Assembly (NCBI RefSeq): GCF_000807775.2
Contig: NZ_CP047385.1
Coordinates: 5,528,066-5,592,065, forward strand
DNA length: 64,000 nt
Source: Pandoraea fibrosis
Lineage (GTDB): Bacteria; Pseudomonadota; Gammaproteobacteria; Burkholderiales; Burkholderiaceae
Reading direction: 5' to 3'
Each line of letters starts with the position of its first letter. Position 1 is the first letter of the stretch. The notes below the pieces were generated by a model, which made no database searches, was not told where the DNA came from, and worked only from the letters and a program-made list of their open reading frames with translations. This document shows positions 52,314 through 62,115 of the stretch, piece after piece. The position numbers were made by a program, and so were the translations under genes.

Positions 52314-53261
52314 TCAAGACGCCGGGACAAGCATGTCGAAGCCGTCGATTTTCTGTACGGTGTAGCCCGCATCTCGCCAGGCGTCGAGTCCGCCGAGCAG
52401 CGGACGCACTTCGGCAAAACCCTGCGCACGCAGTTGCTGCGCCAGACGCGCGGCCGTCACCTCGTTCGGACACGCACAAAACACCACGATCCGGCGATCG
52501 CGGGGAATATCCCGCAGTTTCTCCGCGATGTCTTCCGGCTCGATGGCAAGCGAGCCGGGGATCGTGAACGGATCGATCGCCCGGCGGGCGGCGGAACGCA
52601 CGTCGATCACCACTGGCGTGATCTCGTCCTTCATCCAGGTTTCGAGCGTTTGAACGCCGATACGCGCCATGCGCAGCGAGCGCAGCAGGCGGTAACGGTT
52701 GAGCCAGCGATTGAGCAGATACAGCACGAAGACGAGCGCAACCAGCCACAGCACGCCACGGCCGAGCGTATCGAAGGCGTCGAGCACCGCCACGATGTGC
52801 GACGCGAAGCCGAACCCGAGGGCGACAGCCACGCCCGACCAGAGGACGGCGCCGATGGCGTCGTACATCAGGAACTTGCGCCAGGGCACGCCGAGCGCCC
52901 CCGCCATTGGCACCGACAGCGCGGATAGACCCGGCACGAAGCGGGCAAACATCAGCACGCGCACGCCGTGACGCCCCATCGCGCCTTCCGTGCGGCTCAC
53001 ACAGGTATCCGGCGAGATCGACAGGCGGCACATCAGCCGCAGGATATGGTGGCCATAGCGGCGTCCGGCGAGAAACCAGAGGGCGTCACCGAGCAGCGCG
53101 GCGAATACCGCAAGCGCGACGATCAGCGCCGGCGGGAAGAGCGACGTCGATGCCGTGACAATGAGTGTGGGATACGCCGGCAACGGCAGCCCCAACGCCT
53201 GTCCGAAGATATTCAGAAAGACCAGCCAGAGCCCGTAGCGGGCGATCAGATCGAACAGCAT
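52314..53261 (-). CDS. DedA-family membrane protein fused to a rhodanese domain
   Basis: 315 residues. The DedA/SNARE-associated domain covers about 1-200: GQALGLPLPAYPTLIVTAST, GDALWFLAGRRYG and FARFVPGLSALSVPMAGALG, the conserved Arg-Pro-Gly motif of lipid flippases. The rhodanese domain (about 205-315) has VVIDVRSA and the active-site loop FCACPNEVTAAR (Cys262), and ends in LLGGLDAWRDAGY. The N-terminal part probably moves phospholipid or undecaprenyl carriers across the inner membrane; the C-terminal part transfers sulfur or binds a sulfur or phosphate donor. Convergent with the OhrR-like gene. The architecture is known in Proteobacteria. Confidence 0.9.
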   Translation of the reverse strand: MLFDLIARYGLWLVFLNIFGQALGLPLPAYPTLIVTASTSLFPPALIVALAVFAALLGDALWFLAGRRYGHHILRLMCRLSISPDTCVSRTEGAMGRHGVRVLMFARFVPGLSALSVPMAGALGVPWRKFLMYDAIGAVLWSGVAVALGFGFASHIVAVLDAFDTLGRGVLWLVALVFVLYLLNRWLNRYRLLRSLRMARIGVQTLETWMKDEITPVVIDVRSAARRAIDPFTIPGSLAIEPEDIAEKLRDIPRDRRIVVFCACPNEVTAARLAQQLRAQGFAEVRPLLGGLDAWRDAGYTVQKIDGFDMLVPAS

Positions 53262-53390
53262 GCCGGGTACCTGTTGGCAAATGAACGCAATACGGCATGT
53301 TAGCCCCGGCGCATGACGACCAGAAGCCAGAATGTCGGGAAGTCATGTTGCTTTTCTGGAACAATCGCCCCCGCCGCGAGAACGCGGATG

Positions 53391-54956
53391 TCAGTGGCCG
53401 ACGGCCGCTTTCACGCCCCGCTTGGGTCGGGTCAGCCAGACGAGTGCCGCCATGGCGAGAAAGACATATCCCGACAGGTGAAAGATGTCATTCGTGGCCA
53501 GCATGAAGGACTGACGGGTGACGAGATCGTTGAGCATGCCGAAGTCGGCCCCGTTCGCCAGCCCCAGTCCCTGTCGCAACTGGTCGAGATAGCTTGTCGT
53601 GGCGTCGGAATAAGGGGTGATGTTCTCCGCGAGCCGGGCGTGGTGATAAATCGCCCGGTCTTCCCACATCGTCGTGCTCACTGCGGTGCCGATGGCGCCG
53701 GAGAGTGTCCGGAAAAAGTTCGACAGCCCCGAGGCTGCGGCGAGCCGGTCGTCTGAAATGCTCGAGAGCGTGATGGTCGTGACAGGCACGAAGAAGCATG
53801 CAATGCCGATGCCCTGAACCAGCCGGGGTTCGATGACCTTCGCGAATGACAGATTCAGCGCGAAGTGGGAATTCCAGAACGATACCCCGGCGAACACGAA
53901 GAACGCGAACGAGGCCACGGCGCGCAGATTCAGCCGGTTCATGTTCTGCCCGATGAGTGGCGAGAGCACGAGCGCGAGCAGGCCGACCGGCGCCGTTGCC
54001 AGTCCGGCTTTGCCCGCCGTGTAATCCATCACCGTTTGCAGCCACAGCGGGAAGATGACCACCGAGGCGAAGAACGTCATGAAGCCGAACGAAATCACCA
54101 CAACGCCCAGGGCGAAGTTGCGGTCCTTGAACAGCGTCAGGTCGACGATGGGCTTATCGGACGTGAGCTCCCACAGGATCAGGAACGACAGGCAGATCGC
54201 GGCGGTCAGCGCGAGCGTCACGATCATGCTGTTGTTGAACCAGTCGCGATCCTTGCCGAGGTCGAGCATCATCTGCAACGACCCCACGCCAATGGCGAGC
54301 AGCGCCAGACCGACCAGATCGATGGGCAGCTTTTGCGTCTTGGTTTCGTGCCCGCGCAACAGGACGAAACAGGACGCGGCGGAGAAGATCCCGACGGGCA
54401 CATTGATGTAGAAGATCCACGGCCATGTGTAGTTGTCCGTAATCCACCCGCCCACGACGGGGCCGAAGATCGGCGCGACGATCACGGTCATTGCCCACAG
54501 TCCGAGGGCAAGGCCGCGTTTTTTCTCGGGGAAACTGCGCAGCAGAATGGTTTGCGAAAGCGGCACCATCGGGCCGGACACGAGACCCTGCAACAACCGG
54601 AAGAAAACGAGGGCTTCCATATTGGGCGCCAGACCGCACAGCATGGAAGCTACCGTGAATGCCGTGACCGACGCCACGAACAACTTCGCCTCGCCAACGC
54701 GCCGCGCCAGCCAGCCGGTAAGCGGCACGGCGATGGCGGCGGCCACCGCATAGGAGCTGATGACCCACGTGCCCTGACTGTTCGACACCCCTACGCTCCC
54801 CGCGATGGTCGGCACGGCCACGTTGGCGATGGACGTGTCGAGTACCTCCATGAAGGTGCCGAGCGCAAGGCCCACCGTGAGGATCGCCAGTCGCGCGCCG
54901 GTCAGCGGCGCCCCTTGGGGCGCGGCGGTGGCGTTTGCCGTGGCGGCGTCTGCCAT
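53391..54956 (-). CDS. DHA2-family multidrug MFS exporter (EmrB/QacA type)
   Basis: 521 residues with 14 predicted hydrophobic segments. DHA2 features: FMEVLDTSIANVAVPTIAG, GTWVISSYAVAAAIAVPLTGWLA, RLLQGLVSGPMVPLSQTIL and the motif C region APIFGPVVGGWITDNYTWPWIF. It exports hydrophobic toxic compounds in exchange for protons, usually with an EmrA periplasmic adaptor and TolC-type channel; none of these is adjacent. CAGGGAG precedes the ATG by 9 bases. No regulator is adjacent on the left side; the gap 54957-55377 holds a promoter-like element for the next gene only. Confidence 0.92.
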   Translation of the reverse strand: MADAATANATAAPQGAPLTGARLAILTVGLALGTFMEVLDTSIANVAVPTIAGSVGVSNSQGTWVISSYAVAAAIAVPLTGWLARRVGEAKLFVASVTAFTVASMLCGLAPNMEALVFFRLLQGLVSGPMVPLSQTILLRSFPEKKRGLALGLWAMTVIVAPIFGPVVGGWITDNYTWPWIFYINVPVGIFSAASCFVLLRGHETKTQKLPIDLVGLALLAIGVGSLQMMLDLGKDRDWFNNSMIVTLALTAAICLSFLILWELTSDKPIVDLTLFKDRNFALGVVVISFGFMTFFASVVIFPLWLQTVMDYTAGKAGLATAPVGLLALVLSPLIGQNMNRLNLRAVASFAFFVFAGVSFWNSHFALNLSFAKVIEPRLVQGIGIACFFVPVTTITLSSISDDRLAAASGLSNFFRTLSGAIGTAVSTTMWEDRAIYHHARLAENITPYSDATTSYLDQLRQGLGLANGADFGMLNDLVTRQSFMLATNDIFHLSGYVFLAMAALVWLTRPKRGVKAAVGH

Positions 54957-55222
54957 GTGGATCGTCTCCCTGAATGATGGCCGGCGGATGAACCGGGGCC
55001 GAAGTCATTTTCCGGATGGTGCCGCAGAACGGCAATCGTGTGCGACGCGGGTTTGGAATTTCCTTTCTAAATCGTCAGGAAAGACTTTGATGGGCGTTGT
55101 GTATCGGTGGTCACTGCGCGAATCACGCGTCCTGCAAGGGTTTCCGACGACACCATGTCGTTGCGTGCAATTCACATGCGGCAAATCAACTTCGTCTTGC
55201 GAACGTCAGACGCTTTTCCCCC

Positions 55223-55251
55223 TTGACGCGAGTGGGCGGGCGAGATTGAAT
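55223..55251 (+). promoter_or_regulatory. Candidate promoter of the MHYT-domain gene
   Basis: TTGACG (55223-55228), a 17-base spacer and TTGAAT (55246-55251). The strong -35 and weak -10 lie about 125 bases before the start codon. The rest of the 420-base gap 54957-55377 showed nothing definite. Confidence 0.35.
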
Positions 55252-55377
55252 CGCCGCTGACGCCCGACGTGTGCGATGCCACGTCGAAGTCCCCTGGGGG
55301 TCGTCGTGCAGGCTCAATAACGTTATCTCGTCGGCGCTCCCGGCGCCTCGGCGACAGCAAAAACACAGGATAAGCCC

Positions 55378-56173
55378 ATGCAGCCAGGTAGCGTCGTTCC
55401 CCTTCAATACAGTGAGTTTCTGGTTCTGCTTTCCTTCGTGATATCGGCACTGGGGGCCTATGTCGCGTTGGTGGCCGCGTCGCGGATTCGTGACGACGAC
55501 GGACGCATCAGTCCGGGGTATCTCGTGGTGTCGGCGCTAGCCTTGGGGGGGCATCGGCATCTGGGGCATGCACTTCATCGGTATGGCTGCGCAACGTCTG
55601 CCCTTCCCCGTGTCCTATTCGCTTTGGCCGACGCTTGGCAGTCTGGCGCTGGCGGTCGTGGTTTCGGGGGTGGCGCTCTGGTATGTCGCCCGTGCGCCGT
55701 ATCGCAACGCGCTGCAATGTGTGGTTGCAGGTATTGCCGGCGGGCTGGGTGTGGCAGGCATGCACTACCTCGGCATGAGTGCGGTGCGCACGCAGGCCTA
55801 TTTCGAATGGGACACGACGATCGTTGCGCTGTCGATCCTCATTGCCATCGTGGCGGCGAGTGTGGCGCTGTGGTTGGCGTTCCATTTGCAGACCGCGTTG
55901 CAACGCGCGCTGGCGTCGCTGGTCATGGCGGTAGCGGTGTGCGGCATGCATTACACGGGCATGCGTGCCGGCACGATTATTTGCACGGCGGAGACGCGTG
56001 CGCAGATCAGCATTCGCGTGCACGGCGATACGCTGCCATATGGCGTTTTCCTTATCGCGTGCGTGGTGTTGCTTGCCATGGGCGTGCTGCTGTATCGCAC
56101 ATCGCGCAGACGTCGCGAGCGCATGGCGGCGCGGCTCGACGCACTCATGCGTCAGCGCGCGGGACACGTCTGA
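55378..56173 (+). pseudogene. MHYT-domain membrane sensor protein, frameshifted in a run of seven G
   Basis: The first 59 codons of one frame read MQPGSVVPLQYSEFLVLLSFV...VSALALGG, and the normal continuation (IGIWGMHFIGMAAQRL) is found in the next frame. The break is at GGGGGGG (55545-55551); six G would join the frames into a 264-residue protein. The joined protein has three MHYT-type repeats (MHFIGM, MHYLGM and MHYTGM), each with the conserved Met-His, in a seven-helix membrane domain that is thought to bind copper or sense gases. There is a short basic C-terminus and no GGDEF or EAL domain. Could be a true pseudogene, a phase-variable tract or a sequencing error. Confidence 0.8.
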
Positions 56174-56289
56174 GATTTCCAGGGCCGACGCCGTTCGGCC
56201 TGTCCAAAAAGCAATACGCCGGTCCGTCGAAAGACGGGCCGGCGTTTTCATATGGGCATATCTGAGCGCCTGGCGGCGCCGCACACTAT

Positions 56290-56505
56290 TCAGTGCAGGA
56301 TGGGGCTTCCCCCGACAGGCATCACATCCCCTGTTTCGATCAGGTCGACAATGAAGAACGGTTCGGTGTTGAGTTGTTTCGATGCACCGGGCTGGCCGGA
56401 ATACCAGCACACCATCGCCATGTCTCCCAGCATCCGGGTGACGATTCCCATGGCACCGTGGGGTACTGCGATGTGATTGGATTTGACGATCGATCCGACT
56501 TGCAC
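56290..56505 (-). CDS. Small conserved-looking hypothetical protein
   Basis: 71 residues, starting at GTG 56505 with AGGAGG-like GGGAGG seven bases upstream. It opens with QVGSIVKSNHIAVPHGAMGI, has a hydrophobic core with Trp-Tyr (MAMVCWYSGQPG) and ends VGGSPILH. Such a compact fold with a strong ribosome binding site argues for a real protein, possibly an SH3-like barrel. It lies between the MHYT gene and thpR, on the same strand as thpR, 53 bases after its stop. Function unknown; no signal peptide or membrane segment. Confidence 0.65.
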   Translation of the reverse strand: MQVGSIVKSNHIAVPHGAMGIVTRMLGDMAMVCWYSGQPGASKQLNTEPFFIVDLIETGDVMPVGGSPILH

Positions 56506-56558
56506 TTGAGCCTCCCGCGAATGACGAAAAACCGATGCACCAACCGGTCGGCGCATCG

Positions 56559-57143
56559 TCATCCGACTATACCGTATTGCGTTGTGACGATCGCCGAATT
56601 CTCCGTCGGCGTTGAGAAAAATCCATCGGATTGGCCACTGCGATGCTCTGCGAGCACACGGTAATGCGGGCCGCGTGGCGTGCGTACCGAGTGCACGAGA
56701 ACGTAGCCGTCGCATTGCCAGACGAGCGGGCGAGGATAGGGGTCTGACGGTGCCCGGCGCGCATGGCGCAGCAGCGTGACGTGCGGGCGAAACGATTGCG
56801 TGAGCACGCGCGCGCCCGTTGCGCGCCATTGAGACAGCAAGGTGTCGCGCGTGGCGACGAGGCTCTCGGGAACGCCCGGCGCACCCGCCCAGACGATCTT
56901 GCGATCGGACCAGTAGCCGAGATGATCGAACGTCAGCGTGCAGGGTGCGAGCGGTGTGCGCTGCATGAGCGCGAGCAACGTCGGGAGACGGGCGGGATCG
57001 ACCTCGTCGAGAAAGGCGAGCGTCAGATGGAGGGTCTGGGCGCGCAGCACACGTCCACCGCATTCCGCGTGAGCCGAGACGGCCCACGTGTGAAGCAGCT
57101 CGCGCACACCCGGCCCGGGCCACAGGGCAAGGAAAAGTCGCAT
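56559..57143 (-). CDS. thpR: RNA 2',3'-cyclic phosphodiesterase (ThpR/LigT)
   Basis: 194 residues, 2H phosphoesterase family. Both catalytic motifs are visible: HLTLAFL (HxT) after RAQTL and HVTLLRH (HxT) in the C-terminal half. It opens 2',3'-cyclic phosphates at RNA ends (tRNA halves) and can join them in vitro. Start MRLFLALWPG at 57143 suits the family; the frame continues upstream without similarity, and the ribosome binding site is weak. Upstream of the small 71-residue gene on the same strand. Confidence 0.9.
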   Translation of the reverse strand: MRLFLALWPGPGVRELLHTWAVSAHAECGGRVLRAQTLHLTLAFLDEVDPARLPTLLALMQRTPLAPCTLTFDHLGYWSDRKIVWAGAPGVPESLVATRDTLLSQWRATGARVLTQSFRPHVTLLRHARRAPSDPYPRPLVWQCDGYVLVHSVRTPRGPHYRVLAEHRSGQSDGFFSTPTENSAIVTTQYGIVG

Positions 57144-57289
57144 GAGAACACCAGGGGTTGGGTCCTGCTGATGATTCTCATAGTAGACGGGCGATTGCGC
57201 GAATGCCAGCCGGTGCGAGGGGAATATGCGCTCTGCCGAAGGCGTGCCCGCGCGAGCCAACGCTGCCCGGCGGTGGACGACTGAGTGCG

Positions 57290-57700
57290 TCAGTTCGTCG
57301 AGATACCGGGGGTGATGCCGCGACGATTGCGGCGCGGCGTCTCGGCCGGCTTGTCTTCCGATTTGGCCTGCACGGGCGCTCGCATGATGCTGTTCCAGTT
57401 GTTCTGGATGGCGGCGTCGGTGGTGTCGCGCGATACGGCGCGCGAAATGTCGGCGCTCGGATTGAAAGCGCCCGAACCCGTAGCACCCGCTGCGCCTGCT
57501 GCACCGGCGGCATTGCCCGAGGTGGCCGGTGCGGGAGTATTTTGCGCGTGCGCCTGCGGCGTGAGTACGAGCACGGCGGCGAGGGTGCCGGGTAGCATCA
57601 CCCACAGCCATTTGCGCAGGGAAGCGGTGTTGCGGGCGGAGCGGACAATCGAATGGTGGGTCATGGGTGTCTCGGGCGATACGACGCCAGTCGCCGACAT
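57290..57700 (-). CDS. Small exported hypothetical protein
   Basis: 136 residues from ATG 57700, which follows GGGGAGAACG; ATG 57664 is an alternative that would give 124 residues and a shorter signal peptide. Signal peptide core WLWVMLPGTLAAVLVLTPQAHA|Q, then a low-complexity Ala/Gly/Pro/Thr stretch and a short conserved-looking tail (RDTTDAAIQNNWNSIM, RRNRRGITPG). Periplasmic or secreted. Same strand as the next gene upstream, 44 bases after its stop. Confidence 0.55.
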   Translation of the reverse strand: MSATGVVSPETPMTHHSIVRSARNTASLRKWLWVMLPGTLAAVLVLTPQAHAQNTPAPATSGNAAGAAGAAGATGSGAFNPSADISRAVSRDTTDAAIQNNWNSIMRAPVQAKSEDKPAETPRRNRRGITPGISTN

Positions 57701-57744
57701 CGTTCTCCCCACGGGGCAATGTCGGCGTGACGTCTTATGTGGGA

Positions 57745-58335
57745 TCAGTAGCTGCCGGGAGGCGGCTTCCAGCCCGGGGGCGGAGGCGGCGGCGGAGCAT
57801 AGCGGGGCGCCGGCTGCGACGACACCATGTCGCCACGAACGGGCACGCGATTGCCATACGCGTACATGCACTGAACGTAGGCCTGATCATAGCGGCTTTG
57901 CGTCAGATATGCAGACGACTGGGCGTTGCCCATGCCCACGGCGCTGCCTGCGAGCAGACCTGCACCGGCGCCGATGGCCGCCCCCGAGCCGCCACCGAAT
58001 GCCGCGCCTGCTGCGGCGCCGATAGCCGTGCCGATCACGGCGCTACCCACGGCACTCGTGTTGGCGGCGCTGGCGGTATCGAGACCGCCGTTCGTGCCCG
58101 AGGCATATTGGCGGCAGTTGAAATCGTCCTGACGGAACTGATCGAAGGACTTATTGGTGCCGGGCAACGCCATCAGGCTTGGACCGGTGGGCACGACGGC
58201 ACATCCGGCGAGCGTGGCGGCAGCGATGACGATGGCCACGGGCGCCGCAAGCCGACGGGTGGCGCGTGCGGTACGTCCGACACGGGCTGTCGACGGCGGG
58301 ATCGCCTGGGAGACGACGGACGACTCAGATGACAT
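57745..58335 (-). CDS. Glycine-zipper lipoprotein
   Basis: 196 residues. Lipobox LAGC after a basic N-terminus and hydrophobic stretch, so a lipoprotein probably of the outer membrane. The centre is a glycine-zipper (AAAGAAFGGGSGAAIGAGAGL), followed by SRYDQAYVQCMYAYGN, a motif seen in small envelope lipoproteins of this group, and a Pro-rich C-terminus. GGAGACGCACC precedes the ATG. Part of a run of small envelope proteins, all minus strand. Function unknown; glycine-zipper proteins may interact with membranes or anchor the envelope. Confidence 0.75.
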   Translation of the reverse strand: MSSESSVVSQAIPPSTARVGRTARATRRLAAPVAIVIAAATLAGCAVVPTGPSLMALPGTNKSFDQFRQDDFNCRQYASGTNGGLDTASAANTSAVGSAVIGTAIGAAAGAAFGGGSGAAIGAGAGLLAGSAVGMGNAQSSAYLTQSRYDQAYVQCMYAYGNRVPVRGDMVSSQPAPRYAPPPPPPPGWKPPPGSY

Positions 58336-58349
58336 GGTGCGTCTCCAGA

Positions 58350-58697
58350 TCAGTTTGCCGGTTGCGCGGGCACTTCACGCCATCCGGCCGGACACGTTTT
58401 CACGTAGGGATAGTAGGCACCCGCTTTGTCGCAGTAGTACCAGGTGTCGCTATTGGCACCGGGCTGAGCATTCTGCGCGCCGGGTTGCGGCTGCTCGACA
58501 TACTGCTGAGGCTGGCTGGGAACCACGACAACGGGGGGCGCGTAATAGCTGGGCCCGTAATACGGATAGGCGTAGGGATAGGGGTAGTAACCGGGACCGA
58601 CCCAGACACGCACGCCGCCTCGCCAGGCGAAGGCGCTGCCACTGATCAGAGCAGCCGCCACGGCAACGAAGCCGATGACAACAGGAAGACGTTTCAC
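58350..58697 (-). CDS. Small exported Tyr/Pro-rich hypothetical protein
   Basis: 115 residues from GTG 58697 with GAGG upstream; ATG 58718 would add seven residues. Clear signal peptide MKRLPVVIGFVAVAAALISGSAFA|W. Mature part contains a Tyr/Pro-rich repeat (YYPYPYAYPYYGPSYYAPP), then Gln/Pro-rich sequence, and ends with a small Cys pair (YYCDKAGAYYPYVKTCPAGW). The Cys-rich end is similar to envelope proteins common in Burkholderiales. First gene of the small run; about 200 bp of non-coding DNA precede it. Confidence 0.65.
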   Translation of the reverse strand: MKRLPVVIGFVAVAAALISGSAFAWRGGVRVWVGPGYYPYPYAYPYYGPSYYAPPVVVVPSQPQQYVEQPQPGAQNAQPGANSDTWYYCDKAGAYYPYVKTCPAGWREVPAQPAN

Positions 58698-58933
58698 GAC
58701 ACAGACCTCGAAGAACAAACTCCGGGCGCGGTGGATTCCGCCTCGCGCACGCGCGTCGCAACGAGGGAGATGTCCCCCAACTGTGCCGCAACGCCGCCCT
58801 GGAGCTGACGCTTCCGAGTCTAGGCCCGTCCCCCCTCCCGGAGCAATTACGATGCGTGTTAGAAGTGTTTCAAAGCATTACGCTTTTTACGGGAAAGCGG
58901 AGGGATTTCGGGGGACGTGCCAAGGCGTTTGCC

Positions 58934-60328
58934 TCACTTCCCGATACAGAAGCGGCTGAAAATCACGCCTAGCAAGTCGTCCGACGTGAACTCGCCGGTG
59001 ATCGTGCTGAGTTGCTCCTGCGCGAGGCGCAGTTCCTCGGCGAAGAGGTCGAGCGCGCTCGCGTTTTGGCGCGCATGTGCGTCCGCCATCTCGATATGAT
59101 CGCGGGCCGCCCGCAATGCCGACAAATGCCGTTCGCGCGCGAGAAATACGCCTTCGCTGCCCGCTTGCCAGCCGGCGATCTTGAGCAGCTCTGCACGCAG
59201 CAAATCGATGCCCTGCCCGCCTTTCGCCGACAGGCGCACGCCCAGCGGCGAGGTGCCTTCTTCGGGCAGAATCGTCGCCGGTTCGCCCGCCAGATCCGTC
59301 TTGTTGTACACACGCACGATAGGCACATGTTTGGGCAACTGCTTCGCGATGTCCTCGTCTTCCGGCGTCATGCCCGAACGCGTGTCGAGCAGATGCAGCA
59401 CGGCGTCGGCCTTGGCGATCTCGCTCCAGCTACGCGCGATGCCAATACGTTCGACTTCGTCCTCCGTGTCTCGCAGCCCCGCCGTATCGATGATATGCAA
59501 CGGGATACCGTCGATCTGAATCGTCTGCTGTACCTTGTCGCGCGTGGTGCCGGCAATGGGCGTGACGATGGCCAGCTCGGCCCCGGCCAAGGCATTGAGC
59601 AACGACGATTTGCCCACGTTCGGTTGCCCCGCCAGCACCACGTTGATCCCCTCGCGCAGCAACGCTCCCTGCTTTGCCTGAGAGAGCACCTGTGCCAGTT
59701 GCGCGCGAATCCGCTCGAGTTGCCCGAAGGCGTCGGCTGCCTCCAGAAAGTCGATTTCCTCTTCCGGGAAGTCGAGCGTCGCTTCCACCAGCATGCGCAG
59801 ATGAATCACCAGATCCACCAGCGAATGAATCTCGCGCGAGAAGGCACCGTCCAGCGAACGGCTCGCCGAGCGCGCCGCCGCTTCGGTGCTCGCTTCGATC
59901 AGATCGGCCACGGCCTCGGCTTGCGCCAGATCGAGCTTGTCGTTCAGAAACGCACGATGGGTAAATTCGCCCGGCTCCGCCAGTCGTACTCCCAGTTCCG
60001 CACCTTCGTCGATGCATCGCTGCAACAGCAATTGCAGGACGATGGGACCGCCGTGACCCTGAAGTTCGAGCACGTCCTCGCCGGTGTAGGAATTCGGCCC
60101 GGGGAAGTACAGCGCGATGCCGCGATCCAAGGCCTCGCCGGCAGCGTCGAGAAACGGCAGATACGACGCATGACGCGGTTTGAGCGGTTGCCCGACCAGA
60201 CGCGCGATCACTTGCTGCACGGCGTCGCCGCGGTGCTTGCCGAAGGACACGCGCACCACACCGATGCCACCGCGTCCGGGGGCGGTGGCAATGGCAGCGA
60301 TCGGAACAGTCGAGACGGTGGCGCTCAT
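58934..60328 (-). CDS. mnmE: tRNA modification GTPase MnmE
   Basis: 464 residues. The N-terminal folate-binding domain ([24 protein letters not shown]) leads to helical segments and a G domain: [14 protein letters not shown] (P-loop), IAGTTRD (G2), [16 protein letters not shown] (G3) and NKTDL (G4). The C-terminal CIGK carries the conserved Cys. With MnmG it forms the cmnm5U34 wobble modification, the step before MnmC at 47-49 kb. Start [12 protein letters not shown] at 60328 fits the family. It is the last gene of the origin-proximal operon and is separated from yidC by a strong terminator, so it may have its own promoter near 60330-60430. Confidence 0.96.
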   Translation of the reverse strand: MSATVSTVPIAAIATAPGRGGIGVVRVSFGKHRGDAVQQVIARLVGQPLKPRHASYLPFLDAAGEALDRGIALYFPGPNSYTGEDVLELQGHGGPIVLQLLLQRCIDEGAELGVRLAEPGEFTHRAFLNDKLDLAQAEAVADLIEASTEAAARSASRSLDGAFSREIHSLVDLVIHLRMLVEATLDFPEEEIDFLEAADAFGQLERIRAQLAQVLSQAKQGALLREGINVVLAGQPNVGKSSLLNALAGAELAIVTPIAGTTRDKVQQTIQIDGIPLHIIDTAGLRDTEDEVERIGIARSWSEIAKADAVLHLLDTRSGMTPEDEDIAKQLPKHVPIVRVYNKTDLAGEPATILPEEGTSPLGVRLSAKGGQGIDLLRAELLKIAGWQAGSEGVFLARERHLSALRAARDHIEMADAHARQNASALDLFAEELRLAQEQLSTITGEFTSDDLLGVIFSRFCIGK

Positions 60329-60371
60329 GGAACGATTCTTTGAAAAACAGGGGCTTATTTTGACATGCACC

Positions 60372-60404
60372 AAACAAAACCGCCCGCGAGAGACTCGCGG
60401 GCGG
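60372..60404 (-). terminator. Intrinsic terminator of yidC
   Basis: Minus strand: CCGCCCGCGAG, a TCT loop, CTCGCGGGCGG, then TTTTGTTTG. Perfect 11-base stem, 32 bases after the yidC stop at 60436. Confidence 0.9.
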
Positions 60405-60435
60405 CTGTGCCAATCAGACGGTCAGACCTGAATCG

Positions 60436-62091
60436 TCAGGCCGCCTTTTCCTTCTTCTTGGTCCCGAGCATCCGGTTGATCGACCATTGCTGTGCGATCG
60501 ACAACGTGTTGTTGACCACGTAGTACAGCACCAGGCCCGACGGCAGGAAGAGGAACATGACCGAGAAAATCAGCGGCATGAACATCATCATCTTGGCCTG
60601 CATCGGGTCCGGCGGCGTCGGGTTCAGCTTGGTCTGGATGAACATCGACACGGCCATCAGCACCGGCAGGATGTAATACGGATCCTGCGTCGAGAGGTCA
60701 TGAATCCAGCCCAGCCACGGCGCACCGCGCATTTCCACCGACGACAACAGCACCCAGTACAGCGCAATGAACACCGGAATCTGAATCACGATCGGGATAC
60801 AGCCGCCGAACGGATTGACCTTCTCGGTCTTGTACAGCTCCATGAGGGCCGCGTTCATCTTCTGCGGATCGCTCTTGTAGCGCTCGCGCAGCGCTTGCAT
60901 GCGAGGCGTGATTTCCTTCATGCGCGCCATCGACTTGTAGCTTGCCGCCGACAACGGGAAGAACACCAGCTTGATGATCACGGTCACGGCGATGATCGCC
61001 CAACCCCAGTTACCGATCAGCCCGTGCAGCTTCGAGAGCAGCCAGAACAGCGGCTTGGCGAGGATCGTGAAGTAACCGTAATCCTTCGTCAGCTCCAGGC
61101 CCGGCGCAATCTGCTCGAGCATGTGCTCTTCCTGCGGACCGGCGAACAGACGTGCATCCACCGTTTCCGTGCCACCGGCCGGAATGCTCGCGAGCGGCTC
61201 TTTCACGCCCACACGGTACAGGCCGTTATCCAGCTTGCCGATGTAGTTGTCGCGTGTTGCACCTTCCTTCGGAATCCAGGCCGTGGCGAAGTAATGCTGC
61301 ACCATGCCGATCCAGCCATCGCTCGACTGCTTGACGTATTTCGCCTTGTCCTTGTCGATGTCGCTGAACGTGATCTTCTGGAATTTCTCGTCGCTGCTGT
61401 AGACCGTCGGGCCCGTGAACGTGTGCGAGAACTTCGCGCCGCTGATTTCACGACCGTCACGCACCAGTTCCATGTACAGCGTCGGCTTGATGGCGGCGTC
61501 GGTCTTGTTGACGATCGTATTCGACACGTCGATCACGTAGCTGCCGCGATGGAACGTGTAAGCACGCACCAACTGCAAGCCGCCCTTGACCGGCGATTCG
61601 AACTTCACGGTCAGCGAGTCGCCCGTGAGCGTGGTCGGCCCCGGCACTTGCGTGAAGATGTCGTTGTGGTTCGGGTAGTCGCCACCGATCAGACCCGTGC
61701 GAGCGAAGTACTGATGGCTCGGGGTGTTGTCGAACAGCACGACATGCTTGTCGGCTTCGTCGGCGTCGGGCCACTTGGTCAGCGCGAGGAACGACAGCGT
61801 GCCGCCTTGCGTGCTGATGTCGGCTTCGTAGACGTCCGTCGTGATGCGCACCTTCTGCGCAGCAGCAGCGGCCGGCGCATTGCCCGGTGCACTACCCGCA
61901 GCGGCAGCGGCGTTGGCAGCTTGCGGCAGGTCGTTGGCTGGCGTCTGGTTTGCGCCCGTGGCAGCCGGGGTCGAAACCTCAGCGGACGGGAAGAACAACG
62001 ACGAATGGCCATTGCCGCGTTGCCAGTTGTCGAAAAGCATCACGACAGACAGCGCGAAAATGACCCAGAGTACGGTGCGTTTGATGTCCAT
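60436..62091 (-). CDS. yidC: Membrane protein insertase YidC
   Basis: 551 residues. N-terminal anchor [21 protein letters not shown], a low-complexity Ala-rich linker and a large periplasmic beta domain. The five-helix insertase core has [30 protein letters not shown] (the conserved hydrophilic-groove Arg lies in the helix region), [36 protein letters not shown] and a basic C-terminal tail. Helps insert and fold inner-membrane proteins with or without SecYEG. Encoded between yidD and mnmE in the usual order. Confidence 0.97.
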   Translation of the reverse strand: MDIKRTVLWVIFALSVVMLFDNWQRGNGHSSLFFPSAEVSTPAATGANQTPANDLPQAANAAAAAGSAPGNAPAAAAAQKVRITTDVYEADISTQGGTLSFLALTKWPDADEADKHVVLFDNTPSHQYFARTGLIGGDYPNHNDIFTQVPGPTTLTGDSLTVKFESPVKGGLQLVRAYTFHRGSYVIDVSNTIVNKTDAAIKPTLYMELVRDGREISGAKFSHTFTGPTVYSSDEKFQKITFSDIDKDKAKYVKQSSDGWIGMVQHYFATAWIPKEGATRDNYIGKLDNGLYRVGVKEPLASIPAGGTETVDARLFAGPQEEHMLEQIAPGLELTKDYGYFTILAKPLFWLLSKLHGLIGNWGWAIIAVTVIIKLVFFPLSAASYKSMARMKEITPRMQALRERYKSDPQKMNAALMELYKTEKVNPFGGCIPIVIQIPVFIALYWVLLSSVEMRGAPWLGWIHDLSTQDPYYILPVLMAVSMFIQTKLNPTPPDPMQAKMMMFMPLIFSVMFLFLPSGLVLYYVVNNTLSIAQQWSINRMLGTKKKEKAA

Positions 62092-62115
62092 GCGGTAACT
62101 CGTGGTGGACGAAAC

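Noticed and set aside
55508..56410. 300-codon frame antisense to the MHYT gene
   Set aside because: Arg/His-rich shadow; the MHYT repeats on the other strand explain the sequence.
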